Of a DNA stretch of 64,000 nt, positions 28,567-37,975 are shown in pieces. Each line of letters opens with the position of its first letter. The first letter of the stretch is position 1. A program made the translations under genes and the position numbers. The stretch is from Bacteroidota bacterium (lineage in GTDB: Bacteria; Bacteroidota; Bacteroidia; Bacteroidales; JAADJA01), in the NCBI GenBank assembly GCA_020444515.1, contig JAHLKX010000002.1, positions 186,001 to 250,000 on the forward strand, in the 5' to 3' direction. The notes under the pieces were generated by a model, which saw only the letters and a program-made list of their open reading frames with translations, searched no databases and had not been told where the DNA came from.

Positions 28567-28580
28567 TTAACAATTGTTAA
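28567..28580. promoter_or_regulatory. 14-base palindrome upstream of hsp20
   Basis: TTAACAATTGTTAA is a perfect palindrome about 120 bases before the hsp20 start, in an AT-rich gene-free stretch (28518-28699). It may be an operator; no regulator family is assigned and chance is possible in AT-rich DNA. Confidence 0.25.
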
Positions 28581-28699
28581 GGTATATGTCATTCTGTGTG
28601 CTATGATCGTTTGATTGATGACAAATTTACAATTTAAAATACTGGTGTATAATTTGTTAAGTTATTTAAAATAATATATAAAAAAGAAAGGAGGACATT

Positions 28700-29161
28700 G
28701 TGAATCTCATGAAAAGAATTGCTGGTTTTGGTCTTCCTTTATTTTGGGAAGATGCGTGGGATGCTGATGGACTTACTTCCCTGACCTTTTTTGGAACAGA
28801 AAGATCATTACCGGATGCTAACATCGAGGAGAAGGATGATGAATTTATGATCGAACTGGTAATACCGGATATGAAAAAGAAACATTTCTACATCCGGGTT
28901 CAAGGAAACAATCTACCGATCTCTTCTTCACGAAAGGAAGAGAAAAAAGATGAAGACAAAAACGGAAATCTCAGAAGAAGAGAATTCAAAGATGAATCAT
29001 TCAGCCGTTTATTTGCCCTGCCTGAATCGGTTGATGAAAACCGCATAGAGGCAAAATACGATGAAGGAATTTTAAACCTCACACTTCAAAAAAAAGAAGC
29101 TGCAAAAATTATTGAAATTGTTTTAAAAAAAAGGGCCGGAATTACCGGCCTTATTAATTGA
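28700..29161 (+). CDS. Hsp20/alpha-crystallin family small heat-shock protein
   Basis: A 153-residue protein with a central alpha-crystallin domain (about 35-145): DANIEEKDDEFMIELVIPDMKK, REFKDESFSRLFALPESVD, and DEGILNLTLQKKE. It would hold unfolding proteins under stress. A GGAGGA sequence at 28690-28695 is close to the GTG at 28700 (gap 4) and rather far from the ATG at 28709 (gap 13), so GTG is taken. The last residues after QKKEAAKIIEIV are encoded by a GGCCGG/CCGGCC hairpin that looks like a former terminator, an odd C-terminal extension. The lipoprotein gene follows after 15 bases. Confidence 0.92.
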   Translation: MNLMKRIAGFGLPLFWEDAWDADGLTSLTFFGTERSLPDANIEEKDDEFMIELVIPDMKKKHFYIRVQGNNLPISSSRKEEKKDEDKNGNLRRREFKDESFSRLFALPESVDENRIEAKYDEGILNLTLQKKEAAKIIEIVLKKRAGITGLIN

Positions 29162-29176
29162 TAGGAGGATTTAAAC

Positions 29177-29674
29177 ATGAAAAAGTTAATTTTAATTTTG
29201 TTCGTTCCGGTGTTCATGATCAGTTGCAATGCTCAAACCGGAAGTAAGGATGATAAAGTGGCACAAAAAGAGCGTGAGTCTCTCAGCAACCTGAAAAACA
29301 AACCAAAGGTTGATATAAAGGTGAATAAAAAGTACGATGACAATGGCAACCTGATCGGTTACGATTCAACCTATACATGGTCCTATTCAAACATGCAGGG
29401 GGATACCGTCATTGTAGATGCAGATTCGGTCATAACCCATTTTATGCCGAATATTGGGAATCAATTCCCCGATTTGAATGATCCGTTCTACAACGATATG
29501 TTCCTGAACGATTCAAGCTTGTACAATCATTTTTTCAACCAGAACTATTATCAGGATATCTGGAGTAAACACAATGAGGAGATGAATCGGATGTTCAGGG
29601 AAATGGATTCACTGAAGCATGTTTTTTTCAAAAATCATTATCCGGGTCTTCAGCCCTTTGATGATTCCATTTAA
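29177..29674 (+). CDS. Small putative lipoprotein, Asp/Asn/Tyr/Phe-rich C-terminal half
   Basis: A 165-residue protein with lipobox FMISC (Cys17). A Lys-rich linker is followed by DSTYTWSYSNMQGDTVIVDADS, then a run rich in Asn, Asp, Phe and Tyr. I recognise no family. It has a strong Shine-Dalgarno, AGGAGG at 29163-29168, 8 bases before the ATG, which is uncommon in Bacteroidota and shared with hsp20 just upstream. The pair is probably one stress-related transcript, making an envelope stress role possible but unproven. Confidence 0.8.
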   Translation: MKKLILILFVPVFMISCNAQTGSKDDKVAQKERESLSNLKNKPKVDIKVNKKYDDNGNLIGYDSTYTWSYSNMQGDTVIVDADSVITHFMPNIGNQFPDLNDPFYNDMFLNDSSLYNHFFNQNYYQDIWSKHNEEMNRMFREMDSLKHVFFKNHYPGLQPFDDSI

Positions 29675-29700
29675 TTTTGAATTTTAAACACGAACCCCAT

Positions 29701-30849
29701 TTAAATCGGTTGATCCATTAAATCAACCAATTCACGGAGGTCATCTTCCGATAGTTTATGATGGCCTCCGTTTACTTTGTTTTTGATCATTGTGGAGAGG
29801 ATTTTGCCTTTCTCTCGGGATTCGATACCGGCTTGTTGCAATCTAACCGGGCAACCAGTGGAAGCAAAGAACGATTCAAAATGTTTGATGGTCTCATCTG
29901 AGTTCTTGCTGCCGAAAACAGCTTTGCCAAGGAGGGCAATTCTTTCGTTGGTCCGGTTTAAATGTAGTTTCAACCAGGCAATGTAGGCAATGGATAATGT
30001 GGCTCCATGAGGTGTATCATACAGCAATGATAATACATGACCGATGGCATGAACACCCCAGTCACCCTTTTCACGACCATATGCTGTGAAGCCGTTCAAT
30101 GCCATGGTGGCAGCATACATAATCTTTGCCCGCAGCTCATAATTCGTTAAGTCTTCCAGCAGTTTCGGACCATATTCAATTGCCTCATTCAAAATTGAAT
30201 GAACAAACCGGTCGGAAAGCGTTGCTTCCCCCTTTCCGAAGTAGTTTTCCAGACAATGTGCCATCAGGTCAGCAATGCCGTAGGCGGTGTAATCTCTTGG
30301 AACGGAAAAGGTATTTTGCGGGTCGAGAAAGGAGTGTTTTGGATACATCATTTGGTGGCCGTAACCGATCTTTTTATTGGCCTCTTCATTCTGTAAAACT
30401 GCGAACATGTTCATTTCAGTGCCTGTAGCAGCAAGGGTCAGCACAGCTATTAAAGGAATCGCTTTTTTTGGTTTGTCGAGTCCAATCATTATGCGCCAGG
30501 CAGAGGTTTGCAATGGAATTGAAACCGAGATCACCTTGGCAGAATCGATTACACTACCACCACCGATGGCAAGAATGACTTCCACATCATGTTTTCTACC
30601 CAATTCGGCGGCTTCGTTTACATCATCCACCAGGGGATTGGGCTTAATGCCATGAAATTCAACCACTTTTGCACCCACTGATTTTAACTGTTCAAGGGCT
30701 TTGTCGTAAATACCATTCTTTTTGATCGATCCACCGCCATAAACCAGCAAAACTTTTTTACCGTAAAGCGCAATCGTATTTCCAAGATCATTCATTACAT
30801 CTTTCCCAAAATGAACGGTAGTAGGATTTTCTATCTTAAAATTTACCAT
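29701..30849 (-). CDS. Iron-containing alcohol dehydrogenase (YqhD/butanol-dehydrogenase-like)
   Basis: A 382-residue group III alcohol dehydrogenase. The nucleotide-binding half has LLVYGGGSIKKNG and the GGGSVIDSAK signature (about 97-106), with IKPNPLVDDVNEA. The metal-binding half shows DLMAHCLENYF, WGVHAIGHVLSLLYDTPHGA with the ligand histidines. Members reduce aldehydes with NAD(P)H and often detoxify reactive aldehydes or ferment. It stands alone, convergent with the lipoprotein gene (26 bases) and divergent from the men cluster. Confidence 0.93.
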   Translation of the reverse strand: MVNFKIENPTTVHFGKDVMNDLGNTIALYGKKVLLVYGGGSIKKNGIYDKALEQLKSVGAKVVEFHGIKPNPLVDDVNEAAELGRKHDVEVILAIGGGSVIDSAKVISVSIPLQTSAWRIMIGLDKPKKAIPLIAVLTLAATGTEMNMFAVLQNEEANKKIGYGHQMMYPKHSFLDPQNTFSVPRDYTAYGIADLMAHCLENYFGKGEATLSDRFVHSILNEAIEYGPKLLEDLTNYELRAKIMYAATMALNGFTAYGREKGDWGVHAIGHVLSLLYDTPHGATLSIAYIAWLKLHLNRTNERIALLGKAVFGSKNSDETIKHFESFFASTGCPVRLQQAGIESREKGKILSTMIKNKVNGGHHKLSEDDLRELVDLMDQPI

Positions 30850-30930
30850 TTTGATTCTGCATTTTAGAACACAAAATTATTAATTAATAAACATCTTTCA
30901 TCAGGATTAAGGGTTTAATATCAGAATGGT

Positions 30931-30938
30931 TAACTTTG
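30931..30938 (+). promoter_or_regulatory. -7-like box upstream of menI-like gene
   Basis: TAACTTTG fits TAnnTTTG and lies 16 bases before the ATG at 30955, implying a very short leader. No TTTG/TTG at the expected -33 distance was found, so support is partial. Confidence 0.4.
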
Positions 30939-30954
30939 CAGCAAAACACTTCAG

Positions 30955-31371
30955 ATGATTACCCTGGATACTCCTTTAACATTGTTGAATGAGCAGAATA
31001 AAGGAACCCTCATGGAACAACTGGGCATTGAATACCTGGTTGTGGAGGAAGGTTTTATTAAAGCTAAAATGCCAGTTGACCACCGCACCAAACAACCCTT
31101 TCAAATATTGCATGGCGGTGCCAGCCTGGCCCTTGCTGAAACCATTGCCAGCCTTGGCAGTGCTGTTCTTGTCGATCTTGAAAAAACGGATATTCGCGGA
31201 GCTTCGGTTACTGCAAATCACATTGGAGCTGTCAGGAGTGGATCGGTCATCGGTGAAGCAACCATTATTCATCGTGGGAAAATGACCCATGTGTGGGATG
31301 TGCAAATCAAAGATGAAATGGGCAACAAGGCTTCAATAGCAAGGATCACCATTGTAGTTGTTCCGAAATAG
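30955..31371 (+). CDS. menI: PaaI-type hotdog thioesterase, probable 1,4-dihydroxy-2-naphthoyl-CoA thioesterase
   Basis: A 138-residue single hotdog domain. The PaaI/4HBT-II pattern is clear: MPVDHRTKQPFQILHGGASLALAE (the HGG loop and catalytic Glu region near 50-62) followed by GASVTANHIGAVRSG. In menaquinone synthesis this class hydrolyses DHNA-CoA to DHNA after MenB. It is the first gene of a men cluster (menF follows after 21 bases), which supports that assignment over a general acyl-CoA thioesterase. Confidence 0.85.
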   Translation: MITLDTPLTLLNEQNKGTLMEQLGIEYLVVEEGFIKAKMPVDHRTKQPFQILHGGASLALAETIASLGSAVLVDLEKTDIRGASVTANHIGAVRSGSVIGEATIIHRGKMTHVWDVQIKDEMGNKASIARITIVVVPK

Positions 31372-31392
31372 CGGACCTCAAATTATTTTATT

Positions 31393-32490
31393 GTGCATAG
31401 CAAGCTTACTCAATTAATCAATACCTGTATAAATAAAAACATCCCTTTTGTTAGTTACCGAATGCCTGATGAAAGCCATGTTGTCACATGGATACAGCGA
31501 TCAGGTCATTTTCAACTGGTAGAACATATTGATGAAGTGATAGATCAACCTGGGTTCGTTTATGCGCCATTTCACCGGCTAACCAACTTCCCTGTAGTGT
31601 TTTTCGAGCCGGAAATCATTGTTTATAATGAAGAATTTGAAAATGAGTTGATCAAGGAAATCAAAGAGCAAGGGCCGTTGTATGCCGATTTTGATATCCC
31701 GACTCCCCTGGTTGTCAGCAAAGAAGAATACTTGATTCAGGCAGCGCAGTTTACAGGTTCATTCAATCATATATTTCCCAAAGCCGTTTTATCCAGGGTG
31801 GATCTGATCCAAAAAAAAGCTGATTTTGATGTTGGTGATTTTTTCAGAAAATTACACCACGCTTATCCGAAAGCCTTTTGTCATGTCATCCATATTCCGG
31901 GAGCAGGAACCTGGGCCGGGGCTACACCTGAAACATTGTTCCGTTCCGATGGACAAACCGCAAAAACTGTCTCCCTGGCCGGAACATTACCCTTGAAAAC
32001 GTTTGATGAGGAATTTTCATGGAAAGAAAAAGAGCTTGAAGAACAGCAGTGGGTCACTCAATATATTGAAGACGTTTTTGCAAATTTTGGAATAAAAAAT
32101 TACGAAGTAGCTCCCATAAAAAGTATCACCGCGGGGGATATTGTCCACCTGGCCACAGAATTTCAGTTTCCAGTCAGGCTCATTAAAAATAATTTGGGGG
32201 CATTTCTAAAAACCCTTCATCCTTCACCTGCAATTTGCGGATTTCCCAAAGCGCGCGCTCTTGATTTGATCCTTAAAACCGAAAAACACAACCGGGAATA
32301 TTATGCCGGGTTTTGCGGACCGATCAACTATCTGGATAAAACCGATTTGTTTGTGAACCTGCGGTGTATGAAAATACTGCCTGAATCACTGGCATTATTT
32401 GTAGGGGGAGGATTAACGGCAAAATCGGATCCTGAGAAAGAATGGGAAGAGACGGTTTTAAAATCAAAAACATTAATGAAACTCCTCTAA
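31393..32490 (+). CDS. menF: Isochorismate synthase
   Basis: A 365-residue chorismate-binding enzyme starting at GTG 31393. The C-terminal catalytic half shows the family's PEAFCHV-like strand (KAFCHVIHIPGAGTWAGATPETLF), SLAGTLP, ITAGDIVHLATEFQ, LHPSPAICGFPK and YYAGFCGPI, with the Mg-binding Glu residues near the end (DPEKEWEETVLK). It converts chorismate to isochorismate, the first menaquinone-specific step. It lies between the menI-like gene and menD. Confidence 0.95.
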   Translation: MHSKLTQLINTCINKNIPFVSYRMPDESHVVTWIQRSGHFQLVEHIDEVIDQPGFVYAPFHRLTNFPVVFFEPEIIVYNEEFENELIKEIKEQGPLYADFDIPTPLVVSKEEYLIQAAQFTGSFNHIFPKAVLSRVDLIQKKADFDVGDFFRKLHHAYPKAFCHVIHIPGAGTWAGATPETLFRSDGQTAKTVSLAGTLPLKTFDEEFSWKEKELEEQQWVTQYIEDVFANFGIKNYEVAPIKSITAGDIVHLATEFQFPVRLIKNNLGAFLKTLHPSPAICGFPKARALDLILKTEKHNREYYAGFCGPINYLDKTDLFVNLRCMKILPESLALFVGGGLTAKSDPEKEWEETVLKSKTLMKLL

Positions 32491-32540
32491 TTATCGTTGC
32501 TTTAGGAAATTAGATTTAAAATTTTCCCGACCTTTGCAAC

Positions 32541-34226
32541 ATGACTTCCGATAAGGTAAATGCGGCATTGACAGCAGAGATCTTTGCTCAAAAAGGAATG
32601 AGGCACATTGTCATCAGTCCCGGTTCACGCAATGCCCCGCTTATCCTTGCTTTTGCTCAGCATCCATCTATTCAGGCTCTTTCAATCATTGACGAACGGA
32701 GTGCTGCTTTTTTTGCCATGGGAATCGCTCAACAAACCCGAAAAACTGTGGCCATCGCCTGCACTTCCGGTTCGGCTGTGCTGAATTATGCACCAGCCAT
32801 CGCAGAGGCTTATTATCAGAAAATTCCGCTTCTGATCCTTACCGCTGACAGACCGCCCAATCTCATTGATCAGGGAGATGGACAGACGATCCGGCAAAAA
32901 AATGTTTTTGCCAATTACGTGGTAAAAAGTTATGAATTGCCTGAGGAAATTCATTCTGAAAAAGAGATGGAAACGGCTTCAAAATTGATCAGTGAAGCAA
33001 TAGATTTCACCCGTTATCCTGCCGGTGGCCCCGTGCACATTAACCTGCCGTTTACAGAACCAATCTACAATCAGGTGAAAGATCTGCCCTTTTCACCAAA
33101 AGTAATTCCATCCCATCCCGAAGAACGGATTCTTTCGGAAAAGGAGTTAAACAGGCTGGCTGAAACCTGGAACCAATTTCCCAAAAAAATGTTGATTGCC
33201 GGAATGATGGAACCTTCTGACAAACTCAGGGGAATAGTTGATAAACTGGGTGGGGATGATTCGGTCGTTATTCTCACTGAAACCACCTCCAACCTGAACC
33301 AATGTTCTACAATAACCTGTATCGACCGGGTGATCTCAACCATTCAACCAGGAGAAATTCCTGAATTCAAACCGGACCTGCTCGTAACTTTTGGTGGTAA
33401 TGTGGTTTCGAAAATGGTAAAATCATTTATTAGGACCCACCAACCTGCCCAACACTGGAATATCCATCCTGTAGATTTCACGATGGATACCTATCAATGC
33501 CTGTCTGATCCGATCGAAATGGAACCGGTAGCTTTTTTCAGTGACCTTATTCCCAAAATCAACTTTCAAAAAAGCTCCTATAAAAATACCTGGTGGAATC
33601 GTGCCGAGCGATCAGAAATCCGGCATAAAGAGTTTTTAACCAATTGCGAATACTCCGACTTAAAAGTCTTTGAGAAATTACTTCAATCCATTCCTGAAGG
33701 AAGCAACCTGCAGTTAGGGAACAGCACTCCGGTGCGCTATTCCCAGCTTTTCAGAGCGACAAACCAATACCGTTATAACAGTAACCGCGGTACCAGCGGA
33801 ATCGATGGGACCATATCAACAGCGGCTGGTGCGGCATGGGCAAATGGTCAAGCCACAACAGTCATTACGGGTGATCTGGGCTTTTTATACGATTCGAATG
33901 CCCTCATGAACCATCATCTGCCAAGCAACCTCAGGATCATTATTATCAACAATGGTGGTGGTGGAATATTCAGATTTATTCCCGGACCCGATTCAACTGA
34001 CCAATTGGAAACTTTTTTTGAAGCTCATCATAGCTGGACAGCAAAATATTTGGCCAAAAATTTTAATGTTCCATACTATTTTGCATGCAATATGAATGAG
34101 CTGGAAGAACTCCTACCTCCATTTTATCAAGATCAGGAAAACAGTCGGCCGGCTATTCTTGAGATCCGGACCCCAACCCGAAAAAACGCTGAAAGATTGC
34201 GAGCCTATTTCAATAATCTCAAATAA
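32541..34226 (+). CDS. menD: 2-succinyl-5-enolpyruvyl-6-hydroxy-3-cyclohexene-1-carboxylate synthase
   Basis: A 561-residue ThDP-dependent enzyme of full family length. It starts with the MenD-type AEIFAQKGMRHIVISPGSRN (residues 13-32), followed by DERSAAFFAMGIAQ (the ThDP Glu region) and the C-terminal PP domain with NRGTSGIDGTISTAAGAAWA and ITGDLGFLYDSNALMN, the metal-binding stretch. It joins isochorismate and 2-oxoglutarate. It follows menF by 50 bases. Confidence 0.97.
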   Translation: MTSDKVNAALTAEIFAQKGMRHIVISPGSRNAPLILAFAQHPSIQALSIIDERSAAFFAMGIAQQTRKTVAIACTSGSAVLNYAPAIAEAYYQKIPLLILTADRPPNLIDQGDGQTIRQKNVFANYVVKSYELPEEIHSEKEMETASKLISEAIDFTRYPAGGPVHINLPFTEPIYNQVKDLPFSPKVIPSHPEERILSEKELNRLAETWNQFPKKMLIAGMMEPSDKLRGIVDKLGGDDSVVILTETTSNLNQCSTITCIDRVISTIQPGEIPEFKPDLLVTFGGNVVSKMVKSFIRTHQPAQHWNIHPVDFTMDTYQCLSDPIEMEPVAFFSDLIPKINFQKSSYKNTWWNRAERSEIRHKEFLTNCEYSDLKVFEKLLQSIPEGSNLQLGNSTPVRYSQLFRATNQYRYNSNRGTSGIDGTISTAAGAAWANGQATTVITGDLGFLYDSNALMNHHLPSNLRIIIINNGGGGIFRFIPGPDSTDQLETFFEAHHSWTAKYLAKNFNVPYYFACNMNELEELLPPFYQDQENSRPAILEIRTPTRKNAERLRAYFNNLK

Positions 34227-34287
34227 TAAAACATTCGTATTAAACATTTTACGAACTTTGCTGTTCTGAATTCACAACGTATAGCGT

Positions 34288-35106
34288 ATGAACAGAAACT
34301 GGAAGGAATTAAAAAAATACGAAGATATTTTATTTGAATTTTGGGAAGGCATTGCCAAAATAACCATCAATCGCCCGGAGGTATACAACGCATTTCGACC
34401 TACTACTGTTTTTGAGTTGGGAGATGCTTTTAAAATTTGTCGGGAAAACCAGGATATTTATACCGTAATCCTCACCGGTGCAGGCGATAAAGCCTTCTGT
34501 AGCGGTGGTGATCAGAATGTAAAAAGTAAGGGTGGTTATGTGGATAAAGATGGTATTCCACGGTTGAATGTATTGGATGTTCAACGTCAAATCCGATCTT
34601 TACCCAAGCCCGTTATTGCCATGGTTAATGGCTATGCCATTGGGGGTGGTCATGTATTGCATGTGATGTGCGACCTGACCATCGCTTCTGACAATGCCAT
34701 CTTCGGTCAGACCGGACCCAAAGTGGGTAGTTTTGATGCTGGTTTTGGATCCTCCTATCTGGCACGACATGTCGGGCAGAAGAAGGCCCGGGAAATATGG
34801 TTCCTGAATCTTCAATATACGGCAGCAGAAGCTGAAAAAATGGGTATGGTGAATAAAGTGGTTCCATTGGATCAGCTCGAAAATGCTACCGTTGAGTGGT
34901 GCCAGATCATGATGAAGCGCAGCCCCATGGCCCTTCGAATGATCAAGATGGGTTTGAATGCTGAATTGGATGGGCAGGCTGGGATCCAGGAACTAGCTGG
35001 AAACGCTACCCTTCTATATTATCTTACCGATGAAGCCCAGGAAGGCAAACATGCATTCCTTGAAAAACGTGATCCCGATTTTAAAAAATTCCCGAAATTT
35101 CCTTAA
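34288..35106 (+). CDS. menB: 1,4-dihydroxy-2-naphthoyl-CoA synthase
   Basis: A 272-residue crotonase-fold enzyme. The oxyanion-hole motifs [25 protein letters not shown] and [20 protein letters not shown] and the [23 protein letters not shown] block are diagnostic of MenB rather than generic enoyl-CoA hydratases. It closes the second ring of the naphthoquinone from o-succinylbenzoyl-CoA. It is followed by menA after 22 bases. Upstream, GAACTTTG is one base off a -7 box. Confidence 0.97.
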   Translation: MNRNWKELKKYEDILFEFWEGIAKITINRPEVYNAFRPTTVFELGDAFKICRENQDIYTVILTGAGDKAFCSGGDQNVKSKGGYVDKDGIPRLNVLDVQRQIRSLPKPVIAMVNGYAIGGGHVLHVMCDLTIASDNAIFGQTGPKVGSFDAGFGSSYLARHVGQKKAREIWFLNLQYTAAEAEKMGMVNKVVPLDQLENATVEWCQIMMKRSPMALRMIKMGLNAELDGQAGIQELAGNATLLYYLTDEAQEGKHAFLEKRDPDFKKFPKFP

Positions 35107-35128
35107 CTTGCAAAATTAAGCCAAGGGT

Positions 35129-36028
35129 TTGAAAACAAAAGCCTGGATACACGCATTCCGATTAAGAACCTTGCCACTGGCTTTGTCCAGCGTGGCATTG
35201 GGTTGTTTTATCGCTTACTATGATGGAGAAATTAACTGGACGGTATCCATTTTGGCAGCAACAACAACATTGTTCCTTCAAATATTGAGTAACCTGGCCA
35301 ATGACTACGGTGACTCAAAACACGGAGTTGATAATACCCACAGGGTAGGGCCAGTGCGTGCTGTCCAGAGCGGAGTGGTATCACCCAAAGCCATGAAACG
35401 GGTGGTTATCCTTTTTATTCTATTATCCCTGGTCAGTGGTTTATGGCTGGTTTATGAAGGATCACGGGGAATTCCATTTGGTATTGTTTTCGTGTTTCTG
35501 GTGATTGGCCTGGGGGCCATAGCAGCAGCTGTTAAATATACGATCGGTCAAAATCCCTATGGTTATTCTGGTTTTGGGGATCTGTTCGTTTTTGTTTTTT
35601 TTGGTCTTACGGGTGTCATTGGCACATATTTCTTAAATACCCATCAATTTAATTGGGAATTGTTATTACCTGCCTCAGCCATGGGATTTTTAAGTGCCGG
35701 TGTCTTAAATCTCAATAATATGCGTGACCGGGTAAGTGATCAAATTTCAGGTAAGCATACCCTGGTGGTAAAGATGGGCATTGAAAAAGCCCGATGGTAT
35801 CATTTTTCGCTTCTTTTGGGTTCCATCATAACCGGACTGGTTTACATGCTCATCAATTATCATTCACCTTTCCAGATGTTGTTTCTTTTGACCATACCCC
35901 TTTTATGGATCAACGTGGTGGTAGTTTTTAAAAACCAGGTACCCGAAGAGCTTGATCCCTACCTTCGGAAGTTGGCTTTGGCAAGCCTTTTATTCACCAT
36001 TACATTTGGAGTTGGATTGATCATCTAA
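35129..36028 (+). CDS. menA: 1,4-dihydroxy-2-naphthoate polyprenyltransferase
   Basis: A 299-residue UbiA-family integral membrane enzyme starting at TTG 35129, with about nine membrane segments. The prenyl-diphosphate/Mg motif NLANDYGDSKHGVDN (about 55-69) and the second Asp motif NLNNMRDRVSDQISGKHTL (about 194-212) are intact. It attaches the isoprenoid tail to DHNA. Its last 4 bases overlap the end of the convergent FkbM methyltransferase gene. Confidence 0.95.
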   Translation: MKTKAWIHAFRLRTLPLALSSVALGCFIAYYDGEINWTVSILAATTTLFLQILSNLANDYGDSKHGVDNTHRVGPVRAVQSGVVSPKAMKRVVILFILLSLVSGLWLVYEGSRGIPFGIVFVFLVIGLGAIAAAVKYTIGQNPYGYSGFGDLFVFVFFGLTGVIGTYFLNTHQFNWELLLPASAMGFLSAGVLNLNNMRDRVSDQISGKHTLVVKMGIEKARWYHFSLLLGSIITGLVYMLINYHSPFQMLFLLTIPLLWINVVVVFKNQVPEELDPYLRKLALASLLFTITFGVGLII

Positions 36029-36774
36029 GTGCTTGATCGCCTGCCAACTTCTTTATTGAACCGATGGAACATGCCATCCACCTGTAAAAGCCTGCCGGTT
36101 TCACGATCGGAAAAAACATGTTCCAAATGCACCAGTGAATAGCCTTTTCCATTCAAATAACGGATCATATCCAAAAACAGGGTTTCATTCTCATACAATG
36201 GTGTCAGTGACATTTCAAGCTGAACCGTATCAATCGCTTCAAGGGATTCGCGGGCACCATCGATCACCTTTTTTTCAAAACCCTGTGTATCAATTTTCAG
36301 CAGGATATTGTCTTTTACCGAGCAGAATTCCTGGAAAACGGAATCCAGTTTTCTGACTTCAATTTTTTCTTTGCCAACATATTGTGCTTCAGGGGCTGTT
36401 TTTTCGTGTGTTGGCAGCATTTCACGGATGCTGCTGCTCAATGAATTACCGGCGATATTGATTTCCGACACCTCGTTTTTATCCCCTAAAGCGGTGTTTA
36501 CTGCTTCCCATTTATGATCTTTTTCAGCTTGTTCCTTCAATTCTTCATAAGCTTCTGAAAGAGGCTCAAATGAAATGATCTTTCCGTCAAAACCATTTTC
36601 ACGCAGCTCAATCCCGAATTTACCGACATTGGCACCGACATCTAAAACGGTATTTACATTATAAGTTTCCAAAAGTTTATTGCGGCGTACAGCAGGATCG
36701 GCAATCGGTCTGTAGCGCACAATATCAAATCCGGCCCTGTTTAAGGCCTTTCGAGCTAATGTTTTTAAGTACAT
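36025..36774 (-). CDS. FkbM-family SAM-dependent methyltransferase
   Basis: A 249-residue cytoplasmic protein. The SAM-binding loop is VLDVGANVGKFG (43-54), with ISFEPLSEAYEEL and the FkbM-type LLKIDTQGFEKKVIDGA block. FkbM methyltransferases O-methylate sugars, lipids or other small molecules; the target is unknown here. It sits on the opposite strand inside the men cluster, overlapping menA by 4 bases tail-to-tail and divergent from menC. A promoter-like pair precedes it. Confidence 0.9.
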   Translation of the reverse strand: MYLKTLARKALNRAGFDIVRYRPIADPAVRRNKLLETYNVNTVLDVGANVGKFGIELRENGFDGKIISFEPLSEAYEELKEQAEKDHKWEAVNTALGDKNEVSEINIAGNSLSSSIREMLPTHEKTAPEAQYVGKEKIEVRKLDSVFQEFCSVKDNILLKIDTQGFEKKVIDGARESLEAIDTVQLEMSLTPLYENETLFLDMIRYLNGKGYSLVHLEHVFSDRETGRLLQVDGMFHRFNKEVGRRSST

Positions 36775-36802
36775 GTTGTAGTATTTTTTACCTGAAGAAT
36801 TG

Positions 36803-36834
36803 CAAAGATGAGAAAATTTTAGTGAAGTTGCAAA
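36803..36834 (-). promoter_or_regulatory. Predicted promoter of the fkbM gene
   Basis: TTTG (36834-36831), a 20-base spacer and CATCTTTG (36810-36803) on the minus strand match the Bacteroidota consensus with one deviation (C for T at the first -7 base). It is 29 bases before the methyltransferase start. Confidence 0.45.
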
Positions 36835-36919
36835 TCTGCAATGCCCGTTAATCCTATGTTTTGGTTAAAATTGCATGAAATGATCATGAACTTTTGTAAT
36901 TTTATCTAAATTTAAAATC

Positions 36920-37972
36920 GTGCAGGCAGGCTATCGAAAATATACATTCCAATTTAAATTTGAAGCAGGAACTTCAAGGGGTGTGCTTCATTCAAGAGAT
37001 TCATGGTTTATTGTTTTAAAAGGATCCAGGGACGAAAATCAATCTTATGGTTTAGGAGAGTGTGCACCCCTTCCGGGACTCAGCATCGACAATGTGGATG
37101 CTATTGAAAAAGAACTTCGGATCCTTTGCAATCAAATCAATGCAGGACAACATCCTACTTTTTCTCCTCTTTTTCCCTCTATCCGCTTCGGATTTGAAAT
37201 GGCACAACGTGATCTTTCGCATGGAGGTAAACATCTTCTTTTCCCTTCAAAATTTACAGAAGGATTGACTGGAATCCCAATCAACGGGTTGGTGTGGATG
37301 GGTGATTTTAATTTTATGAAAAAGCAATTGAAGGAAAAGATCGAAGCAGGTTTTAGCTGTATTAAATTAAAGATCGGAGCCATTGATTTTGACAAAGAGC
37401 TGGAACTGATCCGCATGGTTCGAAAAGAATTTGGACCGGATGATTTGGAAATCAGGGTAGATGCCAATGGTGCCTTCAAACCGGAGGAGGCCCTTGATAA
37501 ACTCAAACACCTTTCAGCGTTTCAGCTTCATTCAATTGAGCAGCCTATCCGGCAGAGACAATGGGAGCAAATGGCAGCGTTATGTGAAAGATCCCCCATA
37601 CCCATTGCCCTTGACGAAGAGTTGATTGGAGTTGCTGATCCAGCAGATAAACAAAAGTTGTTATCGATCATCAAGCCCCAGTTCATTATTTTAAAACCCA
37701 GTCTTGTGGGTGGTTTTGCAGCTTCAGAAGAATGGATCCAACTGGCAGAAAAACAGGGTACCGGATGGTGGGTAACCTCAGCACTGGAATCCAACATCGG
37801 ACTGAACGCCATTGCGCAATGGACCTATAACTTAAAAAACCCTATGCCGCAAGGATTGGGAACCGGACAGCTCTATACCAATAACATTGAATCTCCGCTG
37901 ATCATTGAAAATGGGGAATTGCATTACCGTCCTGAAACAAAATGGAAATTGAAAGATTTACTGAAAAAATAA
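36920..37972 (+). CDS. menC: o-Succinylbenzoate synthase
   Basis: A 350-residue enolase-superfamily enzyme starting at GTG 36920. The catalytic lysine motif CIKLKIGAIDFDKEL (about 150-163), the metal ligands in IRVDANGAF, SIEQPIRQ and ALDEELIG, and the second catalytic lysine in FIILKPSLVGGF are all present. It dehydrates SHCHC to o-succinylbenzoate. It is separated from menA by the antisense FkbM gene and therefore needs its own promoter; I see no convincing one in the 145-base gap. Confidence 0.95.
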   Translation: MQAGYRKYTFQFKFEAGTSRGVLHSRDSWFIVLKGSRDENQSYGLGECAPLPGLSIDNVDAIEKELRILCNQINAGQHPTFSPLFPSIRFGFEMAQRDLSHGGKHLLFPSKFTEGLTGIPINGLVWMGDFNFMKKQLKEKIEAGFSCIKLKIGAIDFDKELELIRMVRKEFGPDDLEIRVDANGAFKPEEALDKLKHLSAFQLHSIEQPIRQRQWEQMAALCERSPIPIALDEELIGVADPADKQKLLSIIKPQFIILKPSLVGGFAASEEWIQLAEKQGTGWWVTSALESNIGLNAIAQWTYNLKNPMPQGLGTGQLYTNNIESPLIIENGELHYRPETKWKLKDLLKK

Positions 37973-37975
37973 TCA

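Noticed and set aside
29131-29150. Independent terminator after hsp20.
   Set aside because: The GGCCGG/CCGGCC hairpin lies inside the coding frame and lacks a proper T tract, so it is reported only as an oddity.
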